Source: Sphingobacteriia bacterium (GTDB taxonomy: Bacteria > Bacteroidota > Bacteroidia > UBA7662). Taken from it: 15,597 nt of DNA. Location: the NCBI GenBank assembly GCA_009926245.1, contig RFPG01000005.1, forward strand, positions 1 through 15,597, written 5' to 3'. The notes under the pieces were generated by a model. It was not told where the DNA came from, made no database searches, and saw nothing but the letters and a program-made list of their open reading frames with translations. Below, in pieces: positions 5,897 through 14,063 of the stretch (the stretch's first letter is position 1; every line of letters starts with the position of its first letter). Both the position numbers and the translations under genes were made by a program.

Positions 5897-8344
5897 ATGA
5901 AGGTATCTTACCGTTGGCTATGCCGGTATTTTGACCTGGAACCTGATTCCTCCGCCTTGCCGGAACCGGATCGCGTTGCAGCGACTTTAACGGCTTTGGG
6001 CCTTGAAGTCGAAGACGAGCTGATCATCGGCCGCCGTCCTGAACAGTTGCAGGGGCTGGTGGTGGGCGAAGTGGTGGAATGTGTTCCTCACAGCGGTGCG
6101 GACCGATTGCGCGTGACACAGGTGAATGTGGGGCAACCGGAACTGCTCAAGATTGTCTGCGGGGCTCCCAATGTGGAGGCTGGGCTCAAAGTGGTGGTGG
6201 CCCCGGTAGGAACCACCTTGTTCCCTTTGAATGGCGAACCACTAACCATCCGCATGGCCAAGATTCGAGGCGAGCAAAGCCAAGGAATGTTATGCGCCGA
6301 AGATGAACTGGGCCTGGGTCCGGATCACGACGGTTTGTTGGTCTTGCCCAGGGAAGCAGTACCCGGTACCCCCATCATCGAGGTCCTTCCTACGGAGATG
6401 GATTGGGTGTGGACCCTCGGACTGACCCCAAACCGCATGGACGCCCTCAGTCATTACGGGGTAGCGAGGGATTTGGGTGCAGCCTTGGCTTTGCCTATGA
6501 TACCCTTGGCCTGTTTGTGCCGGGAGAATTCGCCCTTGGACCATGACGGCCATCCCCTACCGGCTTATGGAAGCTCGTCCAGCGGTTATGAACCGATGCA
6601 CCTTGGGATGGAAACAGGCAGCGATTGCCCACGGCTTGCCGGCTTGGCCATCGAAGGGGTCCGTATAGGCCCTTCCCCGGAATGGCTCCAGAACGCATTG
6701 CTTGCTTTGGGCCACAAGCCCATCAACAATATCGTCGATATCACCAATTGGGTTCAATTTGAGTTGGGTCAACCACTGCATGCTTACGATCGCTCTTATC
6801 TGGAAGGGAACCGATTGGGGGTCCGCAGGGCCCGTCAAGGCGAGCGCCTACGCTTGTTGGATAACAAAGAGTACAATCTTAGCCCGGTCAACCTGGTCAT
6901 CGAAGACGGCGTGAAGGCCGTGGGCTTGGCCGGTGTGATGGGGGGCGCAGGGGATTCCATCCACCCAGACACCACCGATATCTACCTGGAATGCGCCTGC
7001 TTTGACCCTTCGACCATCCGAGCCTCGGCTCGTTCCTTGGGTCTGCGCAGCGAAGCCTCCTACCGATTTGAGCGAGGCACCGATCCTGAATTGGTACCCT
7101 TGGCCCTTGAATGGGCAGCCGCTTTGATTTTGGATGCAGCAGGAGGTAGGCTTCCTCATCCCATGCAGCTTTTGACTGTTCCGCTAACGGACCCCCAACC
7201 GGTCCTCTTGAGCTCTCGCAAAATCCAACAAATTGCCGGGTGCCCGGTGCCTGACGACGAAACCGAGCGCATTCTCAAGGCCTTGGATTTTGAGCTACAG
7301 CCCCTGCCAAAGGATGCCCATCACGAGAACGATGGCTCTGCATGGATGGTTCGACCTCCTTTTTATCGCAGGGATGTTCGAAGGGCCGTGGACATGGTTG
7401 AAGAGGTCCTAAGGGTCTGGGGTTACGACCGCATCCCCATCCCCGATCAACATCGCTACCGCAACCTTTACCCGGCACCTTCGGCCCAGCCCGGCACCCA
7501 AGAAAAAATATCCCAATGGCTGAGTGCCCGCGGTTTTCATGAATTTGTGGGCCTTTCCTTTGTTTCACCCGCTGAATTCCAGGCGGTTGAATCAAATCTA
7601 AGCCGAGGGGTCCGGGTGCTTGGGCCCGTGAACGAACAAATTCCCCTCCTACGCCCCTCCCTCCTCCTGAGTGGGCTCAAGCATCTGGCCTACAACCTAA
7701 ATCGTCGCCAAAACGACGTACAATGTTACGAATTTGGCCGAAGCTATGCCTTGGACGAGCATGGACGACCCGAAGCCGAAAAGGAGGAACTCTGCGTCAT
7801 GGTCACTGGGCAACAATTTCCCGAAACCTGGTACCGAGCGGCTTCTCAGGTGGATGGCCCCTATTTACAGGGGCATGTGCAGGACCTGCTGGCCTTCTTG
7901 GGTTCAACCAAGCCCTTGGACAACGCCGCCGTTCAGCCCATCCCCGCCCCTTTGCTGGATCTCTACGGAATCCGTCAGCCGGTCTTTGCCTGCATTCTGA
8001 ATTGGACCGACTGGGTTCAAGCCCCTGGAACCCCGGCTCTCACCTACCGGGATATTCCTCGCTTTCCCTCGGTTCGCCGGGATTTGGCCTTGGTGGTTCC
8101 TGCCTCGGTCCCTTACCAAGCCATCGAGGACCTGGCCCGCCAAAACGGAGGTCCTTACTTGGAAACGTTCTATCTTTTTGACCTCTACAAGGGCCAAGGG
8201 CTGCCGGCCGACCATGTTTCCTACGCCATCGCTCTGGTTTTCAGGCATCCTGAACAAACCCTGACCGACCAAGAGGTGGAGGGGACAATTCAAAAAATGC
8301 TGGTTAACTTTGAGACATCTTTAGGAGCCCGATTGCGTCGTTAG
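5897..8344 (+). CDS. pheT: Phenylalanine--tRNA ligase beta subunit
   Basis: The beta subunit of the (alpha-beta)2 enzyme that charges tRNA-Phe; it carries tRNA binding and the editing site, while PheS holds the active site. The protein has 815 residues, normal for the family. In order: N-terminal MKVSYRWLCRYFDL; EMAP-type tRNA-binding domain (about 45-155, including RGEQSQGMLCAEDELGLG); TPNRMDALSHYGVARDLG; B3/4 editing domain ending in LRSEASYRFERGTDPELV; B5 domain (about 415-485); catalytic-like core with GPVNEQIPLLRPSL; and a C-terminal anticodon-binding FDX-ACB domain (FPSVRRDLALVV to the end). ATG 5897 is preferred over an in-frame ATG at 5843, which would overlap the upstream gene and add residues foreign to the family. 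pheS is not in the window, so the subunits are encoded apart. The next gene begins one base after the stop. Confidence 0.98.
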   Translation: MKVSYRWLCRYFDLEPDSSALPEPDRVAATLTALGLEVEDELIIGRRPEQLQGLVVGEVVECVPHSGADRLRVTQVNVGQPELLKIVCGAPNVEAGLKVVVAPVGTTLFPLNGEPLTIRMAKIRGEQSQGMLCAEDELGLGPDHDGLLVLPREAVPGTPIIEVLPTEMDWVWTLGLTPNRMDALSHYGVARDLGAALALPMIPLACLCRENSPLDHDGHPLPAYGSSSSGYEPMHLGMETGSDCPRLAGLAIEGVRIGPSPEWLQNALLALGHKPINNIVDITNWVQFELGQPLHAYDRSYLEGNRLGVRRARQGERLRLLDNKEYNLSPVNLVIEDGVKAVGLAGVMGGAGDSIHPDTTDIYLECACFDPSTIRASARSLGLRSEASYRFERGTDPELVPLALEWAAALILDAAGGRLPHPMQLLTVPLTDPQPVLLSSRKIQQIAGCPVPDDETERILKALDFELQPLPKDAHHENDGSAWMVRPPFYRRDVRRAVDMVEEVLRVWGYDRIPIPDQHRYRNLYPAPSAQPGTQEKISQWLSARGFHEFVGLSFVSPAEFQAVESNLSRGVRVLGPVNEQIPLLRPSLLLSGLKHLAYNLNRRQNDVQCYEFGRSYALDEHGRPEAEKEELCVMVTGQQFPETWYRAASQVDGPYLQGHVQDLLAFLGSTKPLDNAAVQPIPAPLLDLYGIRQPVFACILNWTDWVQAPGTPALTYRDIPRFPSVRRDLALVVPASVPYQAIEDLARQNGGPYLETFYLFDLYKGQGLPADHVSYAIALVFRHPEQTLTDQEVEGTIQKMLVNFETSLGARLRR

Positions 8345-8345
8345 G

Positions 8346-8642
8346 ATGAAAACCGGAGAATTGTTGTCCAAACTGGAGGGCCTGCGCAGGCAGGCTGATT
8401 TTGCCGAGAACCGAATCGAGCGTGTTCTTGCCGAAAACGCTGAACTTCAGTCCAAAAACAAGCGTCTGGAAAACAGCCTTCGAACCCAAAAAAGCGAGCT
8501 TGAAGCACTCAAGGAGGAATTCAGAACCTTGCAGTTGCAACGAGCCCTGACTGGGAACGACCAAACCCGTCATCAGGCCAAACTGAAGATGAACCAAATA
8601 ATCCGAGAAATAGACCTATGCCTTGCCCAACTGCAAGAATAG
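8346..8642 (+). CDS. Small coiled-coil protein, conserved neighbour of zapA
   Basis: A 98-residue protein of unknown function. It has no signal peptide or membrane segment and no cysteine pair. Residues about 5-68 are an almost unbroken helix with heptad-like spacing of Leu/Ile/Val and many Glu/Lys/Arg (LLSKLEGLRRQ ... VLAENAELQ ... RLENSLRTQ), as in a coiled coil. A short polar break (GNDQTRHQ) is followed by a compact C-terminal helix, KMNQIIREIDLCLAQLQE. It begins one base after the pheT stop and ends 19 bases before zapA, so it is almost certainly translated from the same RNA. From memory, small coiled-coil genes sit in this slot in other Bacteroidota. Size, fold and place recall ZapB, the coiled-coil partner of ZapA in gammaproteobacteria, but I see no direct sequence match. 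A function in the division ring is only inference. Confidence 0.88.
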   Translation: MKTGELLSKLEGLRRQADFAENRIERVLAENAELQSKNKRLENSLRTQKSELEALKEEFRTLQLQRALTGNDQTRHQAKLKMNQIIREIDLCLAQLQE

Positions 8643-8661
8643 CCTGACCCTCAAACTTCCT

Positions 8662-9012
8662 ATGCAACCGAGCGAAATCCAAATCCAGATAGGGAACCGA
8701 ACCTACCCCCTCCAGGCCCCGGCCGAGGAATTGGAACGATTACGCCAAGCTGAATCTCTACTCAACGAACGCCTCACCCAGTACAAAACCCAACATCCCG
8801 GAGCAGATCGCTTTGACTTGTTGGGAATGACCGCCTATTTTTTGGCTCACAGCCTTCTCCAAGCCCAACAAAGCCCATCCGCCAGCGGCAGGGACCAAGG
8901 AATCATGGACGAAGCGACCGCCCAACAAATCGGCGAGGAACTCGAGGCCCTTGAATCCAGCCTGAACAGGATGTTGCAAAAACGAAGCACGAGCAAGGAA
9001 CAGGCCATCTGA
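8662..9012 (+). CDS. zapA: Cell division protein ZapA
   Basis: ZapA binds FtsZ and promotes bundling of protofilaments in the Z ring. The protein has 116 residues. The N-terminal globular part (about 5-65) shows the family pattern: EIQIQIGNRTYPLQAP, then EELERLRQAESLLNERLTQY and DRFDLLGMTAYFLAHSLLQ. A C-terminal helix (about 82-110, TAQQIGEELEALESSLNRML) is the dimerising coiled coil. ATG 8662 is chosen because the IQIQIGNR strand then starts near the N-terminus as in other ZapA; an upstream in-frame ATG at 8623 would overlap the coiled-coil gene and add unrelated residues. It lies 27 bases before rny. The sequence is divergent, as is usual for ZapA, so the call rests on the pattern together with gene order. 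Confidence 0.88.
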   Translation: MQPSEIQIQIGNRTYPLQAPAEELERLRQAESLLNERLTQYKTQHPGADRFDLLGMTAYFLAHSLLQAQQSPSASGRDQGIMDEATAQQIGEELEALESSLNRMLQKRSTSKEQAI

Positions 9013-9016
9013 CCGG

Positions 9017-9040
9017 TTGGGCGTTAACCCAAAACGCCCA
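9017..9040 (+). promoter_or_regulatory. Competing hairpins at the rny start codon
   Basis: The 27 bases between zapA and rny contain two mutually exclusive stems. GGGCGTT (9019-9025) pairs perfectly with AACGCCC (9033-9039) around a seven-base loop, and T9018 can also pair with A9040, the first base of the rny ATG. Alternatively TTGGG (9017-9021) pairs with CCCAA (9028-9032) around CGTTAA, leaving the start codon free. No T run follows, so this is not a terminator. It could set the translation rate of rny or be a processing site. The structures are seen in the sequence; the role is inferred. Confidence 0.45.
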
Positions 9041-10620
9041 TGAACCTCCAACTCATCCTCAGTATACTGCTCGCCGGCGCCGCCGGATTGGGCCTTGGCA
9101 AATTCGTTTTTGCCGTTAAAGCCGGCCGCGAAAAAGAAGAAGCCGAAAAAGAAGCCAAACGCATTCTCTTCGAAGCCGAAACCAAAGCCGAAGCCTTCCG
9201 AAAGGAAAAGGAACTTCAGGCCAAAGAGCGCTTCATCCAGCTCAAATCCGAGCACGAAGCCGAAGTCCAGCGCAAAAACCAATCGATTCAATCCAGAGAG
9301 CAGGGCCTCATCACCAAAGAGCAGCAACACAAACAAAAAGAACAGACCCTCAACCAAAAACTGGAACAAGCGTCCCGCAAAGAGAACGAACTGGAGCAAA
9401 AGAAACAGCAATTGGATCGCTTGAGCCAGAACCTACAACAACAAGAGCAGGAGCTTTCCAAGGCGCATCTGCGCACGGTGCAGGCTCTTGAAAAGGTCGC
9501 TGGCCTCAGCGCCGAACAGGCCCGCCAGCAACTTATGGAATCCCTGATGGACGAAGCCCGTAGCCGTGCCTCCGCCTCCATCAAGGACCTGGTGGACGAA
9601 GCCAAGCTGAATGCCCACAAGCAAGCCAAAAAAGTGGTGATCGAAACCATCCAGCGCAGTGCGACCGAACATTCCATCGAAAACTCGATCTCGGTATTCC
9701 AAATCAAAAACGACGAAATCAAAGGCCAAATCATTGGTCGCGAAGGCCGAAACATCCGAGCTCTTGAAGCGGCAACCGGTGTGGAATTCTTGGTGGACGA
9801 TACCCCAGAGGCCATCATCTTGTCCTGCTTTGATCCATTGCGTCGTGAAATTGCCCGCCTCGCCCTTCACCGTCTGGTGAGCGATGGCCGAATTCACCCG
9901 GCCCGGATTGAAGAGGTAGTGGCCAAAACCAAAAAACAAATCGAGGACGAAATCGTCGAAATCGGCGAAAGAACCTGCATCGATCTGGGAATCCACGGAT
10001 TGCACGCGGATTTGGTTCGTTTGGTAGGCAAAATGCGCTACCGCTCCTCCTACGGTCAAAATTTGTTGCAACACAGCCGAGAAGTCGCCAACCTCTGTGC
10101 TACCATGGCGTCGGAATTGGGTCTCAACCCCAAACTGGCCAAGAGGGCCGGCCTGCTTCACGATATCGGCAAGGTTCCGGACGATCAGCCCGAACTTCCT
10201 CATGCCTTGCTAGGGATGCAGTTGGCCGAAAAATGCAAAGAACACCCCGTGATTTGCAATGCCATTGGTGCCCACCACGATGAAATCGAGATGACCGATC
10301 CGATATCGGCCATTGTCCAGGCTTGCGATGCCATATCGGGGTCCCGGCCCGGCGCCCGCCGTGAAGTGGTGGAGGGCTATATCAAGCGCCTCAAGGAGCT
10401 CGAAAACATGGCTCAATCCTTCAAGGGAGTCGAAAAGGCCTTTGCCATCCAGGCGGGTCGTGAACTCCGAGTGGTGGTGGAGGCTGACAAAATTTCGGAC
10501 GAACAATCCGAATTGATGTCGGTGGAATTATCGCAGCGGATCCAAAACGAAATGCAATACCCTGGCCAAATTAAGGTAACCGTGATCCGCGAAAAGCGGG
10601 CGGTTGCTTACGCCAAGTGA
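9040..10620 (+). CDS. rny: Ribonuclease Y
   Basis: RNase Y is a membrane-anchored endoribonuclease that starts decay of mRNA. The protein has 526 residues, typical of the family. Residues about 4-25 form the N-terminal membrane anchor ([20 protein letters not shown]). Residues about 30-185 are a long charged coiled coil very rich in Glu, Lys and Gln. The KH RNA-binding domain is at about 215-290 with the GREGRNIR loop at 233-240. The HD catalytic domain follows, with HSREVANLC and the metal-binding pair H374-D375 in LLHDIGK, plus AIGAHHDE downstream. The C-terminal segment ends [14 protein letters not shown]. All catalytic and RNA-binding signatures are intact. It is last in the plus-strand block and overlaps the 3' end of purM by 13 bases, with no room for a separate terminator between them. 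A hairpin touches its start codon (9017-9040). Confidence 0.99.
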   Translation: MNLQLILSILLAGAAGLGLGKFVFAVKAGREKEEAEKEAKRILFEAETKAEAFRKEKELQAKERFIQLKSEHEAEVQRKNQSIQSREQGLITKEQQHKQKEQTLNQKLEQASRKENELEQKKQQLDRLSQNLQQQEQELSKAHLRTVQALEKVAGLSAEQARQQLMESLMDEARSRASASIKDLVDEAKLNAHKQAKKVVIETIQRSATEHSIENSISVFQIKNDEIKGQIIGREGRNIRALEAATGVEFLVDDTPEAIILSCFDPLRREIARLALHRLVSDGRIHPARIEEVVAKTKKQIEDEIVEIGERTCIDLGIHGLHADLVRLVGKMRYRSSYGQNLLQHSREVANLCATMASELGLNPKLAKRAGLLHDIGKVPDDQPELPHALLGMQLAEKCKEHPVICNAIGAHHDEIEMTDPISAIVQACDAISGSRPGARREVVEGYIKRLKELENMAQSFKGVEKAFAIQAGRELRVVVEADKISDEQSELMSVELSQRIQNEMQYPGQIKVTVIREKRAVAYAK

Positions 10621-11846
10621 GTAGGGTAGGTTAACCAACCCTCGGGGCCTTTGAGTTGGAGACCCCCAGGACCATCCACCACCCGTCCAATTACATCGCA
10701 TTGGATCCCAAAATGTCGTCCCCATTGGAGAGCGGTTTCCGCAAGCTCCATGGGAAGGTACACCTCCAATCGGTGACCCATATTGAAAACCCGGTACATC
10801 TCTTCCCAAGTTGTTCCGCTTTGACGCTGAATCAAATCAAACAAGGGTGGAAGCGGCAGTAAGTTGTCCTTGATCACCGTGGCGTTCCCCACAAAATGCA
10901 TCACCTTGGTCTGACCCCCGCCGCTGCAGTGTATCATTCCGTGAAGACGCGATACCCCCAGGTCCTGAATCAAGGTTTGAATCAATGGAGCATAGGTCCG
11001 GGTGGGCGAAAGAAACCAACGCCCAAAATCCAACCCCTCCCTTTCTTGGGTCGGCGCCAAACCAAGTTCACGCTCCAAGAGGGTATTCAAATCCTCGGTG
11101 AGGAGAAGCCTGCCGCTATAACATAATTCTTTGGGGACCCGTGGATCCAAGGTTTCCGGATACAATTCCCGGTAGCGTTGGTCCAGTAGGTCGTGCCGTG
11201 CGGAAGTCAATCCATTGGACCCGATTCCGGAATTGGGGATGGCTTCGTAAGCACAGACCCCGTGGGATGCAAAGCCCACCACGGCATCTCCGACCGCAAT
11301 ACGATGATTCGAGAGAACACCGGATCTAGGCATCCGGGCGGTCATCGTTGAATCAACTACCACGGTTTGAATCAAATCACCCAGATCGGCTGTTTCACCG
11401 CCACCAGAATGCACCAACACGCCCCAACGCTCCAATTCCTCCAAATATTCGGCGGTCCCTTGAATCAAGGCCGACAAAACGTCCCCCGGAATTCGATGCT
11501 TGTTACGGCCCAAGGTGGACGAAAGCAAAAAGGGGCCCGTTGCCCCGGCGCAACACAAGTCATCCAAGTTCATCACCACGGAATCCCTGGCGATGCCTTT
11601 CCATACGTCGGTATTCCCTGTTTCTTTCCAATACAAATAAGCCAGAGCCGACTTGGTCCCGGCACCATCCGCATGAATCAAATTGCAGAAATCGGGGTCA
11701 CCACCCAAAACATCCGGTAAGACCTTGCAGAAAGCCAAAGGAAACAGTCCTTTTTCGAGGCCGGCGATGGCCCGATGAACATCGTCCTTGGTGGCCGATG
11801 CACCCCGGGCTAAATACCTTGAACTACCTTCCCCTACCTCACTCAT
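10608..11846 (-). CDS. purM: Phosphoribosylformylglycinamidine cyclo-ligase (AIR synthase)
   Basis: PurM makes aminoimidazole ribotide (AIR) from FGAM with ATP in de novo purine synthesis. The protein has 412 residues, longer than E. coli PurM (about 345) but in line with the longer form of Bacteroidota. Near the start are [19 protein letters not shown] and [13 protein letters not shown]; then the ATP-site segment [74 protein letters not shown] and, in the C-terminal half, [18 protein letters not shown] and [11 protein letters not shown]. All resemble the PurM superfamily. The start at 11846 overlaps the stop of the upstream OmpA-family gene as ATGA, which implies translational coupling. The stop (10608-10610) lies inside the end of rny on the other strand. 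Purine synthesis has no evident link to the envelope genes upstream. Confidence 0.97.
   Translation of the reverse strand: MSEVGEGSSRYLARGASATKDDVHRAIAGLEKGLFPLAFCKVLPDVLGGDPDFCNLIHADGAGTKSALAYLYWKETGNTDVWKGIARDSVVMNLDDLCCAGATGPFLLSSTLGRNKHRIPGDVLSALIQGTAEYLEELERWGVLVHSGGGETADLGDLIQTVVVDSTMTARMPRSGVLSNHRIAVGDAVVGFASHGVCAYEAIPNSGIGSNGLTSARHDLLDQRYRELYPETLDPRVPKELCYSGRLLLTEDLNTLLERELGLAPTQEREGLDFGRWFLSPTRTYAPLIQTLIQDLGVSRLHGMIHCSGGGQTKVMHFVGNATVIKDNLLPLPPLFDLIQRQSGTTWEEMYRVFNMGHRLEVYLPMELAETALQWGRHFGIQCDVIGRVVDGPGGLQLKGPEGWLTYPTHLA
10624..10641. repeat. 18-base imperfect palindrome just after rny
   Basis: GGGTAGGTTAACCAACCC is its own reverse complement except for one symmetric A/A position. 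It starts three bases after the rny stop and lies inside the 3' end of purM. As RNA it can form a seven-position stem with one mismatch and a TTAA loop on either strand. No T run follows on either side, so it is not a standard terminator. It may mark or protect the 3' ends of the two converging transcripts. Confidence 0.4.
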
Positions 11847-14017
11847 GGCCTGGCAGCGGGGCGGACCGGGCGTGGTTTTTCGGAGATGGCCGTGTACAGC
11901 GTTTCTTCCGTGCTTTCGGTCTCTTCACCGGTAACCCGACGGTACTTAACAATGACCCGATCCAAATCAATGGATGTGATACTAAAAGTCGTTCGGCGAT
12001 TGACTTGATGTTCCTGCTCCGTGCAACGGACTTTGTCTTTGCAACGATTCAGCAAACGGGATTCCCCGTAGCCGATGGCTTTGAGGCGCGTTGAATCAAT
12101 GCCTTGGGAACGCAGGTAATCCACCACCGACTGAGCGCGGCGCTGGGATAATTTGCGGTTGTATCCATCGGAACCCCTTGAATCGGTATGGGAATTAATC
12201 GCAATTGAAATATTGGGGGATTTGTTAAGAAAGCGAACCAAGGAATCCAAGGCCACCATGGATACGGGGCGCAATCGAGAACTATCGTAATCGTAGAGAA
12301 TATCCGTAAGAATGAACTCCTCGGTGGGAACCAACTTCATGGGCAGGTCCATGACCCAATCGATATCATCCCGCGTTTGGTAGGTATCAAAGGAGGTATC
12401 CGTTGGATAATAAAGCAAGCGCTGCACTGGACCCGCATGCAGTCCTGCAGGGATTTTGGAACGCGGAACCGTAGCCTCTAACACATAACGTACATCTTCT
12501 CTGATTTTGAAGGAATACGCACCTTGGGAATCGGTCTCTGTTTCGTAGTATGTGCTGTCCTCCAACAAGAGACGAACCACCGCCCCCGGTAAAGGCTTGC
12601 GGGTGGTATCGTCGATGACTTGGCCCTTGAGGCTGAGTCGGTAAGGAATGAAATTCCACAAGTAGATGTCATCGCTACCACGGCCTTCCAATCGACTCGA
12701 GACCAAAAATCCGTTTCGAAGTTTGGGGTTGGCTGTGAATCCAAAATCATCGGCCCCTGAATTGATGGGATTCCGCATGTTCTGGGCCTGCTCCCAATCG
12801 GAACCACCCCCACTGCTGCGAAAAATATCCAAGCCCCCCATGCCCGGGTGCCCATCGGATGCGAAAAACAAAACCGTGTCGGATGCATGGATAAAAGGAA
12901 ACATCTCATCCCTTTCGGTGTTGATGGTGGCTCCCAGATTCACCGGCTCTTCCCAAGTATCGTCCTGGGTCCGGTTCATGAACCAAATATCCCGTCCGCC
13001 GTAACCCCCTTCGGCATTGTTGGCAACAAAATACAATTTGTCTTCGTTGACCGAAATCGAAGGATGACCCACATCGATGGTATCCGCAAAGATGCTGATG
13101 GGTTCCGGTTCGGACCAGCCGGTGATTTCACGGGTGGTTTTGAAAATTCGACAAACGCCTTTCTTGGCATTGCACCTCGTAAAATACATGGTATTTCCAT
13201 CGGTCGTCAGACTGGGCGTCCCCTCGTTCCCCGTGGTATTAATCAAACCCGGAACAGGACGAAGTTTGGTCCACTTGCCCTGCCCATCCACATAGCTCTC
13301 GAACAAATCGCTGAAGTCTTCGCCCAGGCGACCGTATAATTTGGTCCCCATGGCATCGGGGCGGGTCGAACTAAGGAGAATCGCATTGGTCTTCATCGGG
13401 GCGATTCCAAACTCCGAATTCTTGGTGTTAAATCGCTTGATGTTCTCTACGGTATACCTTGCTGGCTTTTCGAGCCAAGTCTGAGCCAGTCGACAAGACT
13501 CGATCAACCATTTGATGTATGGCTCTTCGGGGCGCAATCGCAAATAGGCCTCGTATTGATCAATCGCCTCGGGGTAACGCTCCAAGGCCCTCAAGATGGT
13601 GCCGTATTGAATATGAATTGCCTCGTTGGCATAACCCATTTTGAGCGCCTTCGCATACCATGGATCGGCGTTCTTGATTTCGTTGGCCATCCGGTAACAT
13701 TCGGCAATCAAGAACGGAACTTCCTTGTCCTTTTTGTCAAAGCGTAGGGCATTCTTGTAATGCTCGATCGCAAAAAAATAGTTCTCGGCTTTGTAGGCAC
13801 GGTCCCCCTCCAAGCGTGCCTCGTTAACAACTTTTTTGGCAGACCCCAAGGTATCGGCCTCGTCGGCAAGTTTCTGAATAAAACCCGGGGTTTTCTTGGT
13901 TTTGTCGGTGGCTTTGGCGGTTGCCTTGGGGGTATCCTGGGCCTGGGCGGGCAGCCAGGTACCCATGAACATCCAACTGAAAGCCGCGCACAGCGCTAGG
14001 GTTCCGAATCGTTTCAT
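11843..14017 (-). CDS. PorE-like OmpA family protein: TPR, PD40 propeller, regulatory domain, OmpA domain
   Basis: A 724-residue envelope protein. Signal peptide at 1-26 (ends AQA). TPR-like helices at about 65-165 (GDRAYKAENYFFAIEHYKNAL; RYPEAIDQYEAYLRL). A WD40/PD40 beta-propeller at about 200-455 with at least four blade motifs (GTPSLTTDGNTMYF; HPSISVNEDKLYFV; FIHASDTVLFFAS; GRGSDDIYLWN). A carboxypeptidase-regulatory-like domain at about 461-530 (GQVIDDTTRKPLPGAVVRL). An OmpA C-terminal peptidoglycan-binding domain at about 570-685 (NSHTDSRGSDGYN; LSQRRAQSVVDYL), where D612 and R627 match the diaminopimelate ligands. This domain order is that of PorE, a peptidoglycan-binding part of T9SS, but many Bacteroidota carry several paralogues, so identity is not proven. 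No lipobox fits, although PorE of P. gingivalis is a lipoprotein. A 40-residue polar tail follows the OmpA domain. ATG 14017 starts the signal peptide. The stop overlaps the purM start. Confidence 0.93.
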   Translation of the reverse strand: MKRFGTLALCAAFSWMFMGTWLPAQAQDTPKATAKATDKTKKTPGFIQKLADEADTLGSAKKVVNEARLEGDRAYKAENYFFAIEHYKNALRFDKKDKEVPFLIAECYRMANEIKNADPWYAKALKMGYANEAIHIQYGTILRALERYPEAIDQYEAYLRLRPEEPYIKWLIESCRLAQTWLEKPARYTVENIKRFNTKNSEFGIAPMKTNAILLSSTRPDAMGTKLYGRLGEDFSDLFESYVDGQGKWTKLRPVPGLINTTGNEGTPSLTTDGNTMYFTRCNAKKGVCRIFKTTREITGWSEPEPISIFADTIDVGHPSISVNEDKLYFVANNAEGGYGGRDIWFMNRTQDDTWEEPVNLGATINTERDEMFPFIHASDTVLFFASDGHPGMGGLDIFRSSGGGSDWEQAQNMRNPINSGADDFGFTANPKLRNGFLVSSRLEGRGSDDIYLWNFIPYRLSLKGQVIDDTTRKPLPGAVVRLLLEDSTYYETETDSQGAYSFKIREDVRYVLEATVPRSKIPAGLHAGPVQRLLYYPTDTSFDTYQTRDDIDWVMDLPMKLVPTEEFILTDILYDYDSSRLRPVSMVALDSLVRFLNKSPNISIAINSHTDSRGSDGYNRKLSQRRAQSVVDYLRSQGIDSTRLKAIGYGESRLLNRCKDKVRCTEQEHQVNRRTTFSITSIDLDRVIVKYRRVTGEETESTEETLYTAISEKPRPVRPAARP

Positions 14018-14063
14018 GTCTAGGGGTACAGGGGTCAACAAGAAAGGGCAAATCAGCCCCGAA

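Noticed and set aside
9013..9039. 6S RNA or another small RNA gene near zapA, as in gammaproteobacteria
   Set aside because: The gap is only 27 bases; there is no room for such an RNA.
8758..9411. A Phe/Leu-rich minus-strand frame resembling a membrane protein
   Set aside because: Antisense of the Lys/Glu-rich coiled coil of rny (AAG and GAA codons read backwards as CTT and TTC), an expected artefact.
9095..9424. A Lys/Pro/Ser-rich plus-strand frame that looks like a basic histone-like tail
   Set aside because: It is a shifted reading of the repetitive Glu/Lys/Ala coiled-coil codons of rny; the repetition, not selection, keeps it open.
9433..10203. A 256-codon open frame on the minus strand opposite rny
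   Set aside because: Antisense shadow of the KH and HD domains of RNase Y, with no domain of its own.
11348..12094. A 248-codon open frame on the plus strand opposite purM and the OmpA-family gene
   Set aside because: It crosses the boundary of two well-supported minus-strand genes and its composition (rich in Arg, Pro, His, Asn) is typical of an antisense frame.
13988..13990. Cys at residue 10 of the OmpA-family protein as a lipobox cysteine
   Set aside because: The preceding residues LAL lack the small residue needed before the cysteine, the hydrophobic stretch before it is too short, and a good AQA cleavage site follows at residue 26.
14018..14041. In-frame non-ATG start ahead of the OmpA-family gene
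   Set aside because: The ATG at 14017 directly begins MKRFGTLALCAAF, a normal signal peptide.
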